A stretch of DNA of 64,000 bases from Profundibacter sp033851955 (lineage in GTDB: Bacteria > Pseudomonadota > Alphaproteobacteria > Rhodobacterales > Rhodobacteraceae): assembly GCA_033851955.1 (NCBI GenBank), contig JAWSVK010000002.1:1-64000 (forward strand), in the 5' to 3' direction. Below, in pieces: positions 44,303-53,808 of this stretch. Both the position numbers and the translations under genes were made by a program. The notes under the pieces were generated by a model. The model was not told the origin of the DNA and ran no database searches. It was given only the letters and a program-made list of their open reading frames with translations. How positions within the stretch are numbered: the stretch's first letter is position 1; every line of letters begins with the position of its first letter.

Positions 44303-46546
44303 TCAAGTCTTGAAGTCAAAGGTGTTGGACAACGGCAATTCCCGAGCTCGAACACCCGTCAGATCAAACAATGCGTTTGCCAAGGCGGGCATGGATGGCG
44401 GCGTGCCGGGTTCTCCGATGCCGCCCATATGCGGGTTATTTTCAAACACTTGCACCTCGGTCACGGGCGTTGTCGCCATGCGCAAAACCTCATAGTCAGG
44501 GAAGTTTTCCTGCTGAACTTCGCCGTCTTCAAAACTGATTTCGCCATGCACGGCAGCGGACAGGCCAAAGACCATGCCCCCTTCCAGCTGAGCGCGGATA
44601 TTTTGCGGGTCAAGCGCAATGCCAACATCAGCCGCGATCCAAGCCTTTTGGATATGAATGCCCTCGTCGGTTTGGGCGACCTCGATCACTTCGGCAACAG
44701 GGGTGCCAAACGACCACGTAAACGCCACGCCGCGGCCAATGCCATCTGCGGTTTTGCCGCTCCAGCCAGACATATCGCGCACGGCTTCCAGCAGTTTGGC
44801 GCTCGGAGCGCTGTGCGGTGCGATCAGATTAATCCGAAATTGCAATGGATCAGCCCCCGCCGCATGAGCCATCTCATCGACAAAGCTTTCGTGAAAAAAC
44901 CCGTTGAACGAATTGCCAACGGAGCGCCAAAATCCAACCGGCACGGACACATCCGCCAAGTGGCCTGTCATGCGATAATTCGGGATTGCATAGGGCTGAT
45001 TACTGGCCCCTTCCATATGGATCGGATCAGCGCCCGAAGGCGAGAAACCCGCAAACCGTTTCAGCGCTTGGCGCATCGCCGACGGGCCGGCGATTTTGCC
45101 GTCCATCAGCACCGCTTTGCCGTCTTTCACAGCGCCTCGCATCTGTGCAATGGCGGCAGGGCGATAGAACCCGTGCCGCATGTCTTCTTCACGGCTCCAC
45201 GTGGTTTTGATCGGCGTGCCCGGCATGGATTTTGCCACTTCGGTTGCCAAAACAGCGGCGTCGACCTCGGTGCGGCGGCCAAAACCACCACCCAAAAATG
45301 GGGTGTGCACTGTCACTTGATCGAAATTCAGGCCAGCGGCCTCGGCAACCTTGCCTTGCAACAATAATGGCGCTTGATTGCCGCACCAGACCTCCAGCGT
45401 ATCACCGGTAAACAGCGCGGTGGCGTTCATCGGCTCCATAGTGGCATGCGCCAGATAGGGCACGCGGTATTGCGCATTAACCTCGGTCGCCCCTTCAGGT
45501 ATGACCGTAACATCCCCATCATCGCGCCGGGTCGAATTCGGACTGTCGTCCAAAGCGGCTTCGATCACCTGATACAACCCGTCCGATGTGGCGGGGTAGG
45601 GCGCGGCTTCCCACTCAATTTCAACGGCCTCGGCGGCTTGAATGGCCAACCACGTGTTGCTGGCGATCACTGCAATGCCATTGCCAAGGTCGATCACCTT
45701 TTCAACACCATCCATTTTTTCGGCCTCAGTGGCGTCAAACGACAGCATGCCAGCCCCCAAACGCGGGTTGATCCGAACGGTGGCAAATTTCATACCCTCC
45801 AGCCAGATATCGGCGCCATATTCGGCGGTGCCTGTTGATTTGGCCGGAATGTCCAACCTCGGCATGTCGCGGCCCAAATATTTCCATTCGGAAGATGGGC
45901 GCAGAGCAACATCGCTGGGTGGGCTCAGTTGCGCGGCCGCTTCGGCAAGGTCAATATAGCGGTGTTTGGTGCCATCCGGCCCAATCACGTGGCTGTCTTC
46001 GGTGCGATACTCAGCCGTCCCGAACTGCGCAGCAGCGGCCAGTTTTAACGTCTCGCGGGCGGTGGCCCCCGCCATGCGCATTTTCTCAAAGGCATCGATG
46101 CTAGTGGTGGACACACCTGTCATCTGCAAGGACAATATCTTGGGAACCACATCCAGAACGTCGCGACTAAAGTCCTGCCAAGCGGTGCGCGCACCATCCT
46201 CATATTCGGCATGACCCGACACCGCTGCGCCGTTATAATAGGCCTGCGCGCCGGGGCCGTGCAGCACGCGCACGTCTTGCCACGCGACATCCAGCTCTTC
46301 CGCCACAAGGGCTGCTAATGTGCTGTGCACCCCTTGGCCCATCTCGGCACGCGGCGCGATAATGGTGACGCCTTGTTGATCAATGATCAAATAGGGGTTC
46401 AACGTATAGGCCCCGTCCGCGGGTTCCAGCGGATTTTTAAGCGGCTTTTTCGCCTGATAAACCCCAAAAGCCACGCCGCCCGCCACGGCGGCAGCAGAAA
46501 TCATAAAGGCACGACGACTGTATTTTCTAGTGCGCCCCATGCTCAT
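44303..46546 (-). CDS. Molybdenum hydroxylase large subunit (isoquinoline 1-oxidoreductase beta-like)
   Basis: 747 residues from the ATG at 46546, overlapping the small-subunit stop (ATGA). A Tat signal with RRAFMISAAAVAGGVAFG begins the protein, so it is exported folded. The molybdopterin-binding blocks include GGGFGRRTEVD, AEMGQGVH and GSGGA-like stretches. It belongs to the IorB family, which hydroxylates N-heterocycles or aldehydes. It works with the 2Fe-2S subunit just upstream; both lie after kynA, suggesting tryptophan-derived substrates (inference). Confidence 0.9.
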   Translation of the reverse strand: MSMGRTRKYSRRAFMISAAAVAGGVAFGVYQAKKPLKNPLEPADGAYTLNPYLIIDQQGVTIIAPRAEMGQGVHSTLAALVAEELDVAWQDVRVLHGPGAQAYYNGAAVSGHAEYEDGARTAWQDFSRDVLDVVPKILSLQMTGVSTTSIDAFEKMRMAGATARETLKLAAAAQFGTAEYRTEDSHVIGPDGTKHRYIDLAEAAAQLSPPSDVALRPSSEWKYLGRDMPRLDIPAKSTGTAEYGADIWLEGMKFATVRINPRLGAGMLSFDATEAEKMDGVEKVIDLGNGIAVIASNTWLAIQAAEAVEIEWEAAPYPATSDGLYQVIEAALDDSPNSTRRDDGDVTVIPEGATEVNAQYRVPYLAHATMEPMNATALFTGDTLEVWCGNQAPLLLQGKVAEAAGLNFDQVTVHTPFLGGGFGRRTEVDAAVLATEVAKSMPGTPIKTTWSREEDMRHGFYRPAAIAQMRGAVKDGKAVLMDGKIAGPSAMRQALKRFAGFSPSGADPIHMEGASNQPYAIPNYRMTGHLADVSVPVGFWRSVGNSFNGFFHESFVDEMAHAAGADPLQFRINLIAPHSAPSAKLLEAVRDMSGWSGKTADGIGRGVAFTWSFGTPVAEVIEVAQTDEGIHIQKAWIAADVGIALDPQNIRAQLEGGMVFGLSAAVHGEISFEDGEVQQENFPDYEVLRMATTPVTEVQVFENNPHMGGIGEPGTPPSMPALANALFDLTGVRARELPLSNTFDFKT

Positions 46547-47007
46547 GCCCCCCGCATTTCTGAGGCGGCGGACTTGATCGCCGCGCGGATGCGCCCATAG
46601 GTCCCACAGCGGCATAGATTTCCGTTCATCGCCTCGTCAATATCCGCATCCGTTGGCGCGGTGTTGTGTGCCAACAGGTCGGCGGCCTGCATGATCTGGC
46701 CGGACTGGCAGTAGCCACATTGCGCCACTTGGTGTTCGACCCAAGCCGCCTGCAATATTGACATATTGTCCGGCGTGCCCATGCCTTCAATCGTGGTCAC
46801 ATCTCCATCCACATCCGACAAGGAAACCTGACAGGAGCGCACCGCCTCGCCATTGATATGCACCGTACATGCGCCACAAGCGGCAACCCCGCAGCCAAAC
46901 TTGGTGCCAGTCATGCCCAATGCATCACGAAGCACCCAAAGCAGGGGCACTTCATCGGGCAAATCAACACTGTGGCTTTGGCCGTTTATGGATAATGTGG
47001 TTGTCAT
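46543..47007 (-). CDS. Molybdenum hydroxylase [2Fe-2S] small subunit (IorA-like)
   Basis: 154 residues from the ATG at 47007. First cluster motif FGCGVAACGACTVHINGEAV, second CGYCQSGQ...NLCRCGTYGR: the two [2Fe-2S] sites of xanthine-oxidase-family small subunits. It passes electrons from the molybdenum centre. It overlaps the large-subunit gene by ATGA. A longer frame reaching into kynA is only shadow. Confidence 0.93.
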   Translation of the reverse strand: MTTTLSINGQSHSVDLPDEVPLLWVLRDALGMTGTKFGCGVAACGACTVHINGEAVRSCQVSLSDVDGDVTTIEGMGTPDNMSILQAAWVEHQVAQCGYCQSGQIMQAADLLAHNTAPTDADIDEAMNGNLCRCGTYGRIRAAIKSAASEMRGA

Positions 47008-47128
47008 CGGGCGCCCCTGTTCTGGTAAAAACTGAACTTGATAGTTTAGTTTACCAACGAGTGTCCGAAATTGCCACGCACTTCCTTGCAGCTTTTGCGC
47101 TGGTTCTAAACCGCTAGCGGAAAACCGC

Positions 47129-47965
47129 CTAAAGATCCGTGCGCAAATGCCAAAGTTCAGGGAAGATCTCGACGTCCAACATCTTGCGTAAATAGGACGT
47201 GCCGCTGGTGCCACCCGTGCCGCGTTTAAAGCCGATGATGCGCTCAACTGTGGTGACGTGATTGAAACGCCAACGCCGGAAATAGTCCTCAAAATCGACC
47301 AGTTTTTCGGCCAATTCATAGAGTTCCCAGTTGTCCTCGGGGTTTTTGTAAACGGCCGTCCACGCAGCTTGGACGCCTTCGTTAGGGTGGTATTGTTGGG
47401 ATAAATCGCGGTTCAACACCTCATTGGGCACCTTGTGACCGGCCTTGTGCAAGACCCGAATTGCGGTGTCATACAGGCTGGGCTGCTTCAACTCGCCGCG
47501 CAAAATATCGGCGATATCGGCGCGGTGCTCATGGGGTTTGATCATGGCGGCATTGCGGTTGCCAACGGCAAATTCGATCAACCGATATTGATAAGACTGA
47601 AAGCCCGAGGACTGTCCCAGCGTTTCGCGAAACGTGGTGTAATCGGATGGGGTCATGGTGCGCAACACGTCCCATGCGTTGTTCAATTGCTCAAAAATAC
47701 GCGCAACACGGGCCAGCATTTTGAACGCATGACGCGGGCGCCCCGTGGCCAAGGCATCCCGTGCGGCAACCACTTCTGTGATGGCCAAACGCATCCATAA
47801 TTCGCTGGTCTGGTGTTGGATGATGAACAACATTTCATCATGGGCGGTGCTGATCGGGTGCTGGGCGTCCAGTATTTTGTCCAGTTGTAAGTAGTCGCCA
47901 TAGGACATGCGCCCATCAAAAGACATTTCAGCGCCGTCATCTGCCGGATTATAAGGTTTTTTCAT
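47129..47965 (-). CDS. kynA: Tryptophan 2,3-dioxygenase
   Basis: 278 residues from the ATG at 47965, with GGAGAG upstream. Family blocks HDEMLFIIQHQTSELWMRL (heme pocket and substrate His) and GTGGTSGTSYLRKML are intact. It opens the indole ring of tryptophan to N-formylkynurenine. kynU lies upstream on the same strand, but the formamidase (kynB) is absent from the window. The IorAB-type genes follow 121 bp downstream. Confidence 0.95.
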   Translation of the reverse strand: MKKPYNPADDGAEMSFDGRMSYGDYLQLDKILDAQHPISTAHDEMLFIIQHQTSELWMRLAITEVVAARDALATGRPRHAFKMLARVARIFEQLNNAWDVLRTMTPSDYTTFRETLGQSSGFQSYQYRLIEFAVGNRNAAMIKPHEHRADIADILRGELKQPSLYDTAIRVLHKAGHKVPNEVLNRDLSQQYHPNEGVQAAWTAVYKNPEDNWELYELAEKLVDFEDYFRRWRFNHVTTVERIIGFKRGTGGTSGTSYLRKMLDVEIFPELWHLRTDL

Positions 47966-48018
47966 TTTAACTCTCCAAGTCGAGACGCCTAAAAAGGCCG
48001 CTCGCACTCTTGCCCATT

Positions 48019-48165
48019 TCAGGCGAATTCTTGGTGACCCGCCAATCCTGCTTTCACATTCCGGTGGGTAAATTGGTGGCGCTGTTTGGTCAGCCGCGCA
48101 AACCCAATTCGATGCGCCCATTCAGACATCCCGTCATCGAAATCTTGCGCCACAGACCGACCCAT
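48019..48165 (-). CDS. Possible small protein between kynU and kynA
   Basis: A 48-residue frame (MGRSVAQDFDDGMSEWAHRI, then GFARLTKQRHQFTHR) with coding-like third-position bias. An in-frame GTG 15 nt earlier could also serve. No ribosome site stands out and no family is recognised. It might be a remnant. Confidence 0.25.
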   Translation of the reverse strand: MGRSVAQDFDDGMSEWAHRIGFARLTKQRHQFTHRNVKAGLAGHQEFA

Positions 48166-48227
48166 CCGTTCGGTCCGCACAATGGCAAAGCCGATGTCGT
48201 GGCCTGGTGTTGTGGCACAATGAGCAC

Positions 48228-49421
48228 TTAAGTCACCCGACTGCGTTGCTTATATTCATCCGTGTCCCATAGGTCATTCTGCATCACATCCGCGATGATT
48301 TCAACGGCGCCGTCCACGTCTGCCTCGTCAATATATAGCGGGGTAAAGCCGAACCGCATGGTGTTGGGGGCGCGAAAATCGCCAATGACGCCGCGCGCAA
48401 TCAGGGCCTGCATCGCCGGATAGCCATGCTCAAACTGGAACGACACCTGCGAGCCACGAATGGCACCATCCCGTGGGCTGTCCAATTTCAGGGCAGGGCA
48501 GGCCGCCTCAACACCTGCAATGAACCGATCACACAGCGCTATGGATTTGGCGCGCACATCATCCATATCGGCCATGTCCCAGATGTCCATCGCCGCCTCT
48601 AGGGAGGCCATTTGCAACACCGGCGGCGTGCCGACACGCATCCGTTCAATGCCGTTACCTGCCGCATAGTTTAGATCAAACGCAAAGGGCGCTACGTGGC
48701 CCAACCAACCCGAAAGCGCGGGGCGAATGTGTTCAACATGGCGCGGCGCGACGTAGATAAAGGCGGGTGATCCCGGCCCGCCGTTTAGGTATTTATAGGT
48801 GCAGCCGACGGCAAAATCGGCGTTACAGCCCGCCAGATCAACCGGCAGTGCGCCCGCAGAATGGGCCAGATCCCAGATCACCAATGCGCCCACGGCATGG
48901 GCCTGCTCGGTCAAGGCTTTCATGTCGTGCTTTTGCCCCGTGCGGTAGTCCACCTCGGTCAGCATCAACACCGCCAAATCCTCATTGATGTGGTCTGCAA
49001 CATCGTCATGGTCGGGCGTTTTCAGCTGATGTTGACGGCCCAAGGATGCGATCAGCCCTTCGGCCATATATAAATCGGTCGGGAAATTGCCGTTGTCGGA
49101 CAGGATCACTTTGCGATCAGGGCGCATTTCAAGGGCCGAGGCCAGCGCCTGATAAACCTTGATCGACAGGGTGTCGCCCATCACCACATGGCCCTCTTCG
49201 GCCCCGATCAGGCGGGCAATGCGATTGCCGATATTGCTGGGTTGTGCCATCCATCCGGCCCGATTCCAACCGGTGATCAGCATCTCACCCCATTCGTCTT
49301 GCATGGTTTTGTTCAAACGGGCAGGAGCAGCTTTTGGCAATGGCCCCAATGAGTTACCGTCTAAATAGATAACACCTGTAGGCAGGTGAAACATGGCTTT
49401 GGTGGCGGCAAAATCGGTCAT
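48228..49421 (-). CDS. kynU: Kynureninase
   Basis: 397 residues with AGGAGC before the ATG. The PLP lysine lies in GCTYKYLNGGPGSPAF. It converts kynurenine to anthranilate and alanine. With kynA it forms the tryptophan-to-anthranilate route; the missing formamidase may be elsewhere. Confidence 0.95.
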   Translation of the reverse strand: MTDFAATKAMFHLPTGVIYLDGNSLGPLPKAAPARLNKTMQDEWGEMLITGWNRAGWMAQPSNIGNRIARLIGAEEGHVVMGDTLSIKVYQALASALEMRPDRKVILSDNGNFPTDLYMAEGLIASLGRQHQLKTPDHDDVADHINEDLAVLMLTEVDYRTGQKHDMKALTEQAHAVGALVIWDLAHSAGALPVDLAGCNADFAVGCTYKYLNGGPGSPAFIYVAPRHVEHIRPALSGWLGHVAPFAFDLNYAAGNGIERMRVGTPPVLQMASLEAAMDIWDMADMDDVRAKSIALCDRFIAGVEAACPALKLDSPRDGAIRGSQVSFQFEHGYPAMQALIARGVIGDFRAPNTMRFGFTPLYIDEADVDGAVEIIADVMQNDLWDTDEYKQRSRVT

Positions 49422-49475
49422 TGAAAGGCTCCTATTTTGCGCGACATTATCCTGTGGCCCCGCAAAAGCAAGTAT

Positions 49476-49964
49476 TTATTTTAGGCTTAAAGTATTTGCC
49501 AATGCACTAATTTCGCCTTGGTTCCAGATGCGGATGCCATTTTGTGCCAACACGGCTGCGGTAACACCCAAGCCACTGCGCCTAACGCCATCAAACCTGC
49601 CGGAATAGACAAACCCGCTGCCGCAGGACGGGCTGCCATCTGTCAAAATCGCATGGCTACAGCCCGCTTTTTTGGCCGTTGACAGCGTGGCCTTCGCGCC
49701 CGCTATGAAACCAGCGGAGACGTCCGTGCCGTCACTGTCCAATATTCGCGCTTTGCCTGCCAATACATCTTGGGCCGTGGCATTGGGCTCGATTTCAGCG
49801 GGCAGACGGGGGACGGCAAAACCGCCCGCAATTTCGGGGCAAAAGGCAATGAGGCGCCCCTCGGCCTTCCAAGCTGTCAAATGCGAATGGACCACGAGTT
49901 TTCCCACCCCGTCATAGCGCACGGGTTGGCCCATCAAGCAGCTGCTGATCAAAATCCTGTCCAT
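49476..49964 (-). CDS. DUF523 family protein
   Basis: 162 residues from the ATG at 49964 (MDRILISSCLMGQPVRYDG). DUF523 hallmarks: the N-terminal CLMG..VRYDG, FCPEIAGG and CSHAILTDGSPSCGSG, with conserved Cys residues likely to bind metal or a cluster. Biochemical role is unknown. A longer start overlaps the divergent gene and is rejected. Confidence 0.88.
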   Translation of the reverse strand: MDRILISSCLMGQPVRYDGVGKLVVHSHLTAWKAEGRLIAFCPEIAGGFAVPRLPAEIEPNATAQDVLAGKARILDSDGTDVSAGFIAGAKATLSTAKKAGCSHAILTDGSPSCGSGFVYSGRFDGVRRSGLGVTAAVLAQNGIRIWNQGEISALANTLSLK

Positions 49965-50047
49965 CCTCGCGCTATATCCGATCTCAATTTCGATTGCGAG
50001 AAAATGTCTCATTGGCGCGGCAATCAATGGCGCATATATTGGCTAAC

Positions 50048-50497
50048 ATGAAACACATTGAACTGCCGCCCATCTGGCTCGCCGCCTTTATTGCCATCGC
50101 TTGGCTGCAATCGACCCATTTTACGATGGGGCTGAATTTTGGCACTGGATTTGCGGACTTGTTGGGTGGGGTGTTGATTGGCGGCGGGATGCTGTTGATG
50201 CTGATGGCATTGGTCGAGTTTAGACGCCACAAAACCACCATCATTCCGCGCCGCGACAGCAGTGCGTTTGTGCAAACGGGAATCTATAAACGATCACGTA
50301 ACCCGATTTACCTCGGAGATGCGATGATCTTGGCGGGGTTGATCCTGCGTTGGGATGCGGTGCTGTCACTGCCCTTGGTGCCGATCTTTGTCTGGGTGAT
50401 CGAAAAACGGTTCATTACAGGCGAGGAAAAGCATCTGCGCCGCACCTACCGCGCGCAATATGCCTCCTATTTGAACCGTGTAAGGCGTTGGATTTAA
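50048..50497 (+). CDS. Integral membrane methyltransferase (ICMT/PEMT-like)
   Basis: 149 residues from the ATG at 50048. Four membrane segments and the C-terminal motif GIYKRSRNPIYLGDAMI with ERRF-like KRFITGEEKHL..YRAQYASY are typical of the isoprenylcysteine/phospholipid methyltransferase superfamily. The substrate in bacteria is mostly unknown; lipids are likely. It converges with kpsC. Confidence 0.85.
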   Translation: MKHIELPPIWLAAFIAIAWLQSTHFTMGLNFGTGFADLLGGVLIGGGMLLMLMALVEFRRHKTTIIPRRDSSAFVQTGIYKRSRNPIYLGDAMILAGLILRWDAVLSLPLVPIFVWVIEKRFITGEEKHLRRTYRAQYASYLNRVRRWI

Positions 50498-50503
50498 GTA
50501 TTC

Positions 50504-52552
50504 TTACCGCCATAAATACGCGAAACTTGCGAACAACCCTTGCAGTCTGGACAACAAGCGCAACCCGATACTTTGGCGCGGCAACATGCTGTTTTGCAAC
50601 CGCTCCAACACCACTTCTGGCGGGCAGGGCTGTTGGGTTACTGGGTCAAAATAGCGTGGATAATCGATCAGGGTTGCGTGGGCCAGTTGGGCCAACGTCG
50701 GGCGGGTGTAGCGACGATCAGGTGTTTGCGCCAAATCACGGGTCATGCCCCATCCGGCATAAAACGGCACGCCCAGACAAGTCACGGATTTGCCGCGCAA
50801 CAGGGCCTCGAACCCCAGCAAGGACGTCAGGGTCCAGATCTCGTCCGCCATATCAATCAACGCGATAGGATCGGCATTGCTGGCGATCACATCGGCGTAT
50901 TTTGCGGCCTCATCGGGTGGGATCAACCCTTGACGCAATCCGGCTTCAACGTCGGGATGGGGCTTGTAAATCAACACGGCGTCTGGGTTTTCAGCCCGCG
51001 CCCGCTGCAACAGATCAATGTTGCGACAAGGCCCATCGCATCCCTTAAGGATCGACGCATCATCCTCGACCTGTCCGGGCACCAAAACCCGATGCCCAAC
51101 AGGCAAGTCTGGCAGGGCGCTGTCCCCAATGTTATATTTGCTAAGGCCAGCACGGGTCAGGTTGCGGATCAGCCGCTCGGACCGAAAAATGGCGTGATCC
51201 GGCAGGTCAGTCGACAGGTTTATCAGCGTCTCAAGACGGCTATCGCGGGTAGGGTCGTAATATATGCCCAAATCATCTGCGACCAAGGAAAGCGGCGCAT
51301 TCAGCGTCGCCCCCAAACCCTGTGAGCGCAAAAAGCCATCTTCAACCCGCAGCACAGGCTCGTCCTGCATTTCAGGCGTTTCTTGGCTGGCCCAGACCAG
51401 TTGACTGGCCCCTGTTGCTTGCGCCAACTTGCGGGCCTTAACGGGATCATTTTCAAACCGCAGTTTTTTGTAACGGCCGTAAAATGCTTGCAAGGAATTG
51501 CGTTTCCAGCGGCGCATTCCCACGGCAACATGGCCATTGCGATCCTCGCGCCATGCCCGCACTTGGGCCTCAAGCATGTCGATCACGCGTTCCAATTCAC
51601 AGAGTTTGTCGCGAAACGGATCATACCACTTTGGATACAGGATCATCGCTGCGCCAAACAATTGTGGGCGCGTCAGGGTGCGTTGGCGTCTGGGCACAGG
51701 GTTTTGATCCTCGGTCAGCCCCCAACCTGCATAAAACGGTTGGCCAAAGACCCGTGGCTTGTGCCCCGCAAAAATAGCCTCGAACCCCAGTTGCGATGAC
51801 ACGGTATAGATCGCAATCGCCCCCTCCATCAGCGCCCATGGCGAAACGGTATCGTCAAGTAAGGATACCCGCGTGCTGGCGTCGGCCGCACCGTAATGCC
51901 CCTCGCTACCGCGGGCAGAGGTCTTGGGATGCGGTTTGATGATGATCTGCGCGCCGGGGTGTTCTTCTTGAGCGAACACCAGCATTTCTTTGAACATGGC
52001 GGTGTTGGCATTGGAGGCGACGACAGAGGCGCTGCCCTTGGGTTGGTCAACCACGAGCACGTAGCCGGGGGCGGGCAGGGGCAGGTCAGGATCGTAGCCG
52101 TTATATTTTGACAGCCCGATGCTCTTTAGGCGCTCAACTGCGGTGCGGGCACGGTTCAGTAGGGCGGTGTCATCCAAGGGGGCGGTTGCCAGTAAGTCCT
52201 CTAGGTCACACACTGTTGCAGGGTCGAAATGCACGCCGTTTTGATCCAAAAACAACCCAAGAGGGCCGTCATTATCTACCCCGTCCAGTTCATCAACACC
52301 GAGCGCTCCCAAAAAAGCCTGCTCTATCCGCAAGGTTGCGGCACCTGGTAGGGCCTCGTCATCTGAAGGGGTAGAGCTTTGGCCCCAAATGCCGATCATT
52401 TCATCACCTACAGGTTTGCTGTGGTCGAGATCATAGCCTGAAAGCTGTAAAATACGCCGGATGCGGGGATGGCTCAAATGGTCTGGAGGGGATGCAAAAA
52501 GCCGCCGACGGTTTGACCCGTCGGCGGCTTGTGTATTGCTTGAACTTGGCAT
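50504..52552 (-). CDS. kpsC: Capsule polysaccharide beta-Kdo transferase KpsC
   Basis: 682 residues: two related glycosyltransferase halves, each with IIKPHPKT or IYKPHPDV and QPFYAGWG / VPFYAGWG. KpsC adds the alternating beta-Kdo linker to lipid in group 2-type capsules. The annotated ATG at 52552 lies 6 bp after the export gene. An intrinsic terminator-like hairpin falls within codons 8-18, so the true start might be further in (e.g. an in-frame TTG or ATG before residue 50). See separate feature. Confidence 0.92.
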   Translation of the reverse strand: MPSSSNTQAADGSNRRRLFASPPDHLSHPRIRRILQLSGYDLDHSKPVGDEMIGIWGQSSTPSDDEALPGAATLRIEQAFLGALGVDELDGVDNDGPLGLFLDQNGVHFDPATVCDLEDLLATAPLDDTALLNRARTAVERLKSIGLSKYNGYDPDLPLPAPGYVLVVDQPKGSASVVASNANTAMFKEMLVFAQEEHPGAQIIIKPHPKTSARGSEGHYGAADASTRVSLLDDTVSPWALMEGAIAIYTVSSQLGFEAIFAGHKPRVFGQPFYAGWGLTEDQNPVPRRQRTLTRPQLFGAAMILYPKWYDPFRDKLCELERVIDMLEAQVRAWREDRNGHVAVGMRRWKRNSLQAFYGRYKKLRFENDPVKARKLAQATGASQLVWASQETPEMQDEPVLRVEDGFLRSQGLGATLNAPLSLVADDLGIYYDPTRDSRLETLINLSTDLPDHAIFRSERLIRNLTRAGLSKYNIGDSALPDLPVGHRVLVPGQVEDDASILKGCDGPCRNIDLLQRARAENPDAVLIYKPHPDVEAGLRQGLIPPDEAAKYADVIASNADPIALIDMADEIWTLTSLLGFEALLRGKSVTCLGVPFYAGWGMTRDLAQTPDRRYTRPTLAQLAHATLIDYPRYFDPVTQQPCPPEVVLERLQNSMLPRQSIGLRLLSRLQGLFASFAYLWR
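52496..52530 (-). terminator. Intrinsic terminator/attenuator inside 5' end of kpsC
   Basis: On the minus strand GCCGCCGACGG-GTCAAA-CCGTCGGCGGC forms a perfect 11-bp stem (13 bp with flanking AA/TT) followed by TTTTT. It starts 22 nt after the kpsC ATG. Transcripts from the export gene would stop here unless ribosomes cover the hairpin. Confidence 0.8.
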
Positions 52553-52558
52553 GGAACC

Positions 52559-53692
52559 TTAGTTGCCGGCCAGTGTGTTCAACGTATCAACAGTGTTCAG
52601 CGAGCCGGTGATCGCGGACAATGTTTTGCTCCACTGTACGAACGGCGCTTCGGTTACGTAAACCGTATCGCCATCGCGCACGACAAAATCGCGGGCTTGG
52701 AACATGCCGTTGGGTTCTGTCAGGTCCAGCACATAAACCATCCGCTGCGCGCCCCTTAGATCATCGCGCACCAAGACGGCATTGGCGATTTCTTCGGGCT
52801 CGTTGCGGAACACAAACACGCCGGTTGGATCAGCCAAGTTCGAACTTAGACCACCGACCTGTGCAATCGCCTCAATGGCAGAGAGGGTCTGCGACGTGAA
52901 AGGTACGCGGTTTTGCGCGCCAGTCGCGCCCATCGCGGTAAAGGCGCGGGTGTCTTCTTCGACCAAAATCCGGTCACCACCACGCAAGGCGATGTCCAGT
53001 CCAGGGTTCTTATACAGATCTTGGAACCAAATCTGGCCACGATGTTTGCCGCGAATAACGGTGATTTGGGCAATTTCAGGCTCGACAGCAATGCCGCCTG
53101 CGCGGGCCAGCATCGCACTTAGGGTGCGGGTCGGGCGCTCAATCGCAAAAATACCTTGGCCGCCAACGCCGCCAACGACCGAAACCGTAGCGCCGTCACC
53201 GGCAAGGCGAGTTACGAGTACTTGCGGGTCAGGGGTTTGTTTATCAAGCTTAGCAGTGATGACCCGACGCAAGGCCTCGGGCGAATTGCCCGCAGCGCGG
53301 ATGCGACCAGCATAGGGTATAAAAATAAAGCCCGATCCATCGACTTGAACTTCTTCAAGCGGTGTGGCGCTGGTGCCAGGCGCACCCAGCAATGGATCAG
53401 AAACATTTTCCCAAATGGTCAGACCCAACGTGTCGCCCGCCCGAATGGTGTCCGAACCAACCAAGCCTGCGTTTTTGAACGATTTGGAAAAACCAAGCGC
53501 TGGCACGACGGCCGTGGTGCGCGTCACGTGATCGTTGACGGAAATGACGAAAGCGTCGCCTTCTTTCAGGACGGACCCTGCAAAGATTTCGCGTTTGCTG
53601 GGGCCTGAACGTGGCAAGCCGCAAGATGAAACAACAGCGAGTGCTGCTGTAAGGGCCACTGCATTAGCCCATTTCGAACCCGTGAATTTCAC
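52559..53692 (-). CDS. Polysaccharide export lipoprotein (Wza/KpsD-like)
   Basis: 377 residues. Lipobox VVSSC acylates Cys-24. Poly_export domain: GDTIRAGDTLGLTIWENVSDPL, then SLBB repeats (TVSVVGGVGGQGIFAIERP). It forms the outer-membrane channel of a capsule exporter. It lies between kpsS and kpsC on the same strand. Confidence 0.9.
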   Translation of the reverse strand: MKFTGSKWANAVALTAALAVVSSCGLPRSGPSKREIFAGSVLKEGDAFVISVNDHVTRTTAVVPALGFSKSFKNAGLVGSDTIRAGDTLGLTIWENVSDPLLGAPGTSATPLEEVQVDGSGFIFIPYAGRIRAAGNSPEALRRVITAKLDKQTPDPQVLVTRLAGDGATVSVVGGVGGQGIFAIERPTRTLSAMLARAGGIAVEPEIAQITVIRGKHRGQIWFQDLYKNPGLDIALRGGDRILVEEDTRAFTAMGATGAQNRVPFTSQTLSAIEAIAQVGGLSSNLADPTGVFVFRNEPEEIANAVLVRDDLRGAQRMVYVLDLTEPNGMFQARDFVVRDGDTVYVTEAPFVQWSKTLSAITGSLNTVDTLNTLAGN

Positions 53693-53808
53693 TGCCGGGT
53701 CTCCTTTTTATATGTAACACTGCCTCGGTATGCGTCAGTTTTTTTATTGGTCTTTTTTGGTAAACTACGGGAATCCTGCACAAAAGGCTAGGGTTTTGAT
53801 TTCCAGCC

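Noticed and set aside
44204..45367. Plus-strand frame of 387 residues
   Set aside because: Antisense to the molybdenum hydroxylase large subunit, whose motifs and Tat signal are clear.
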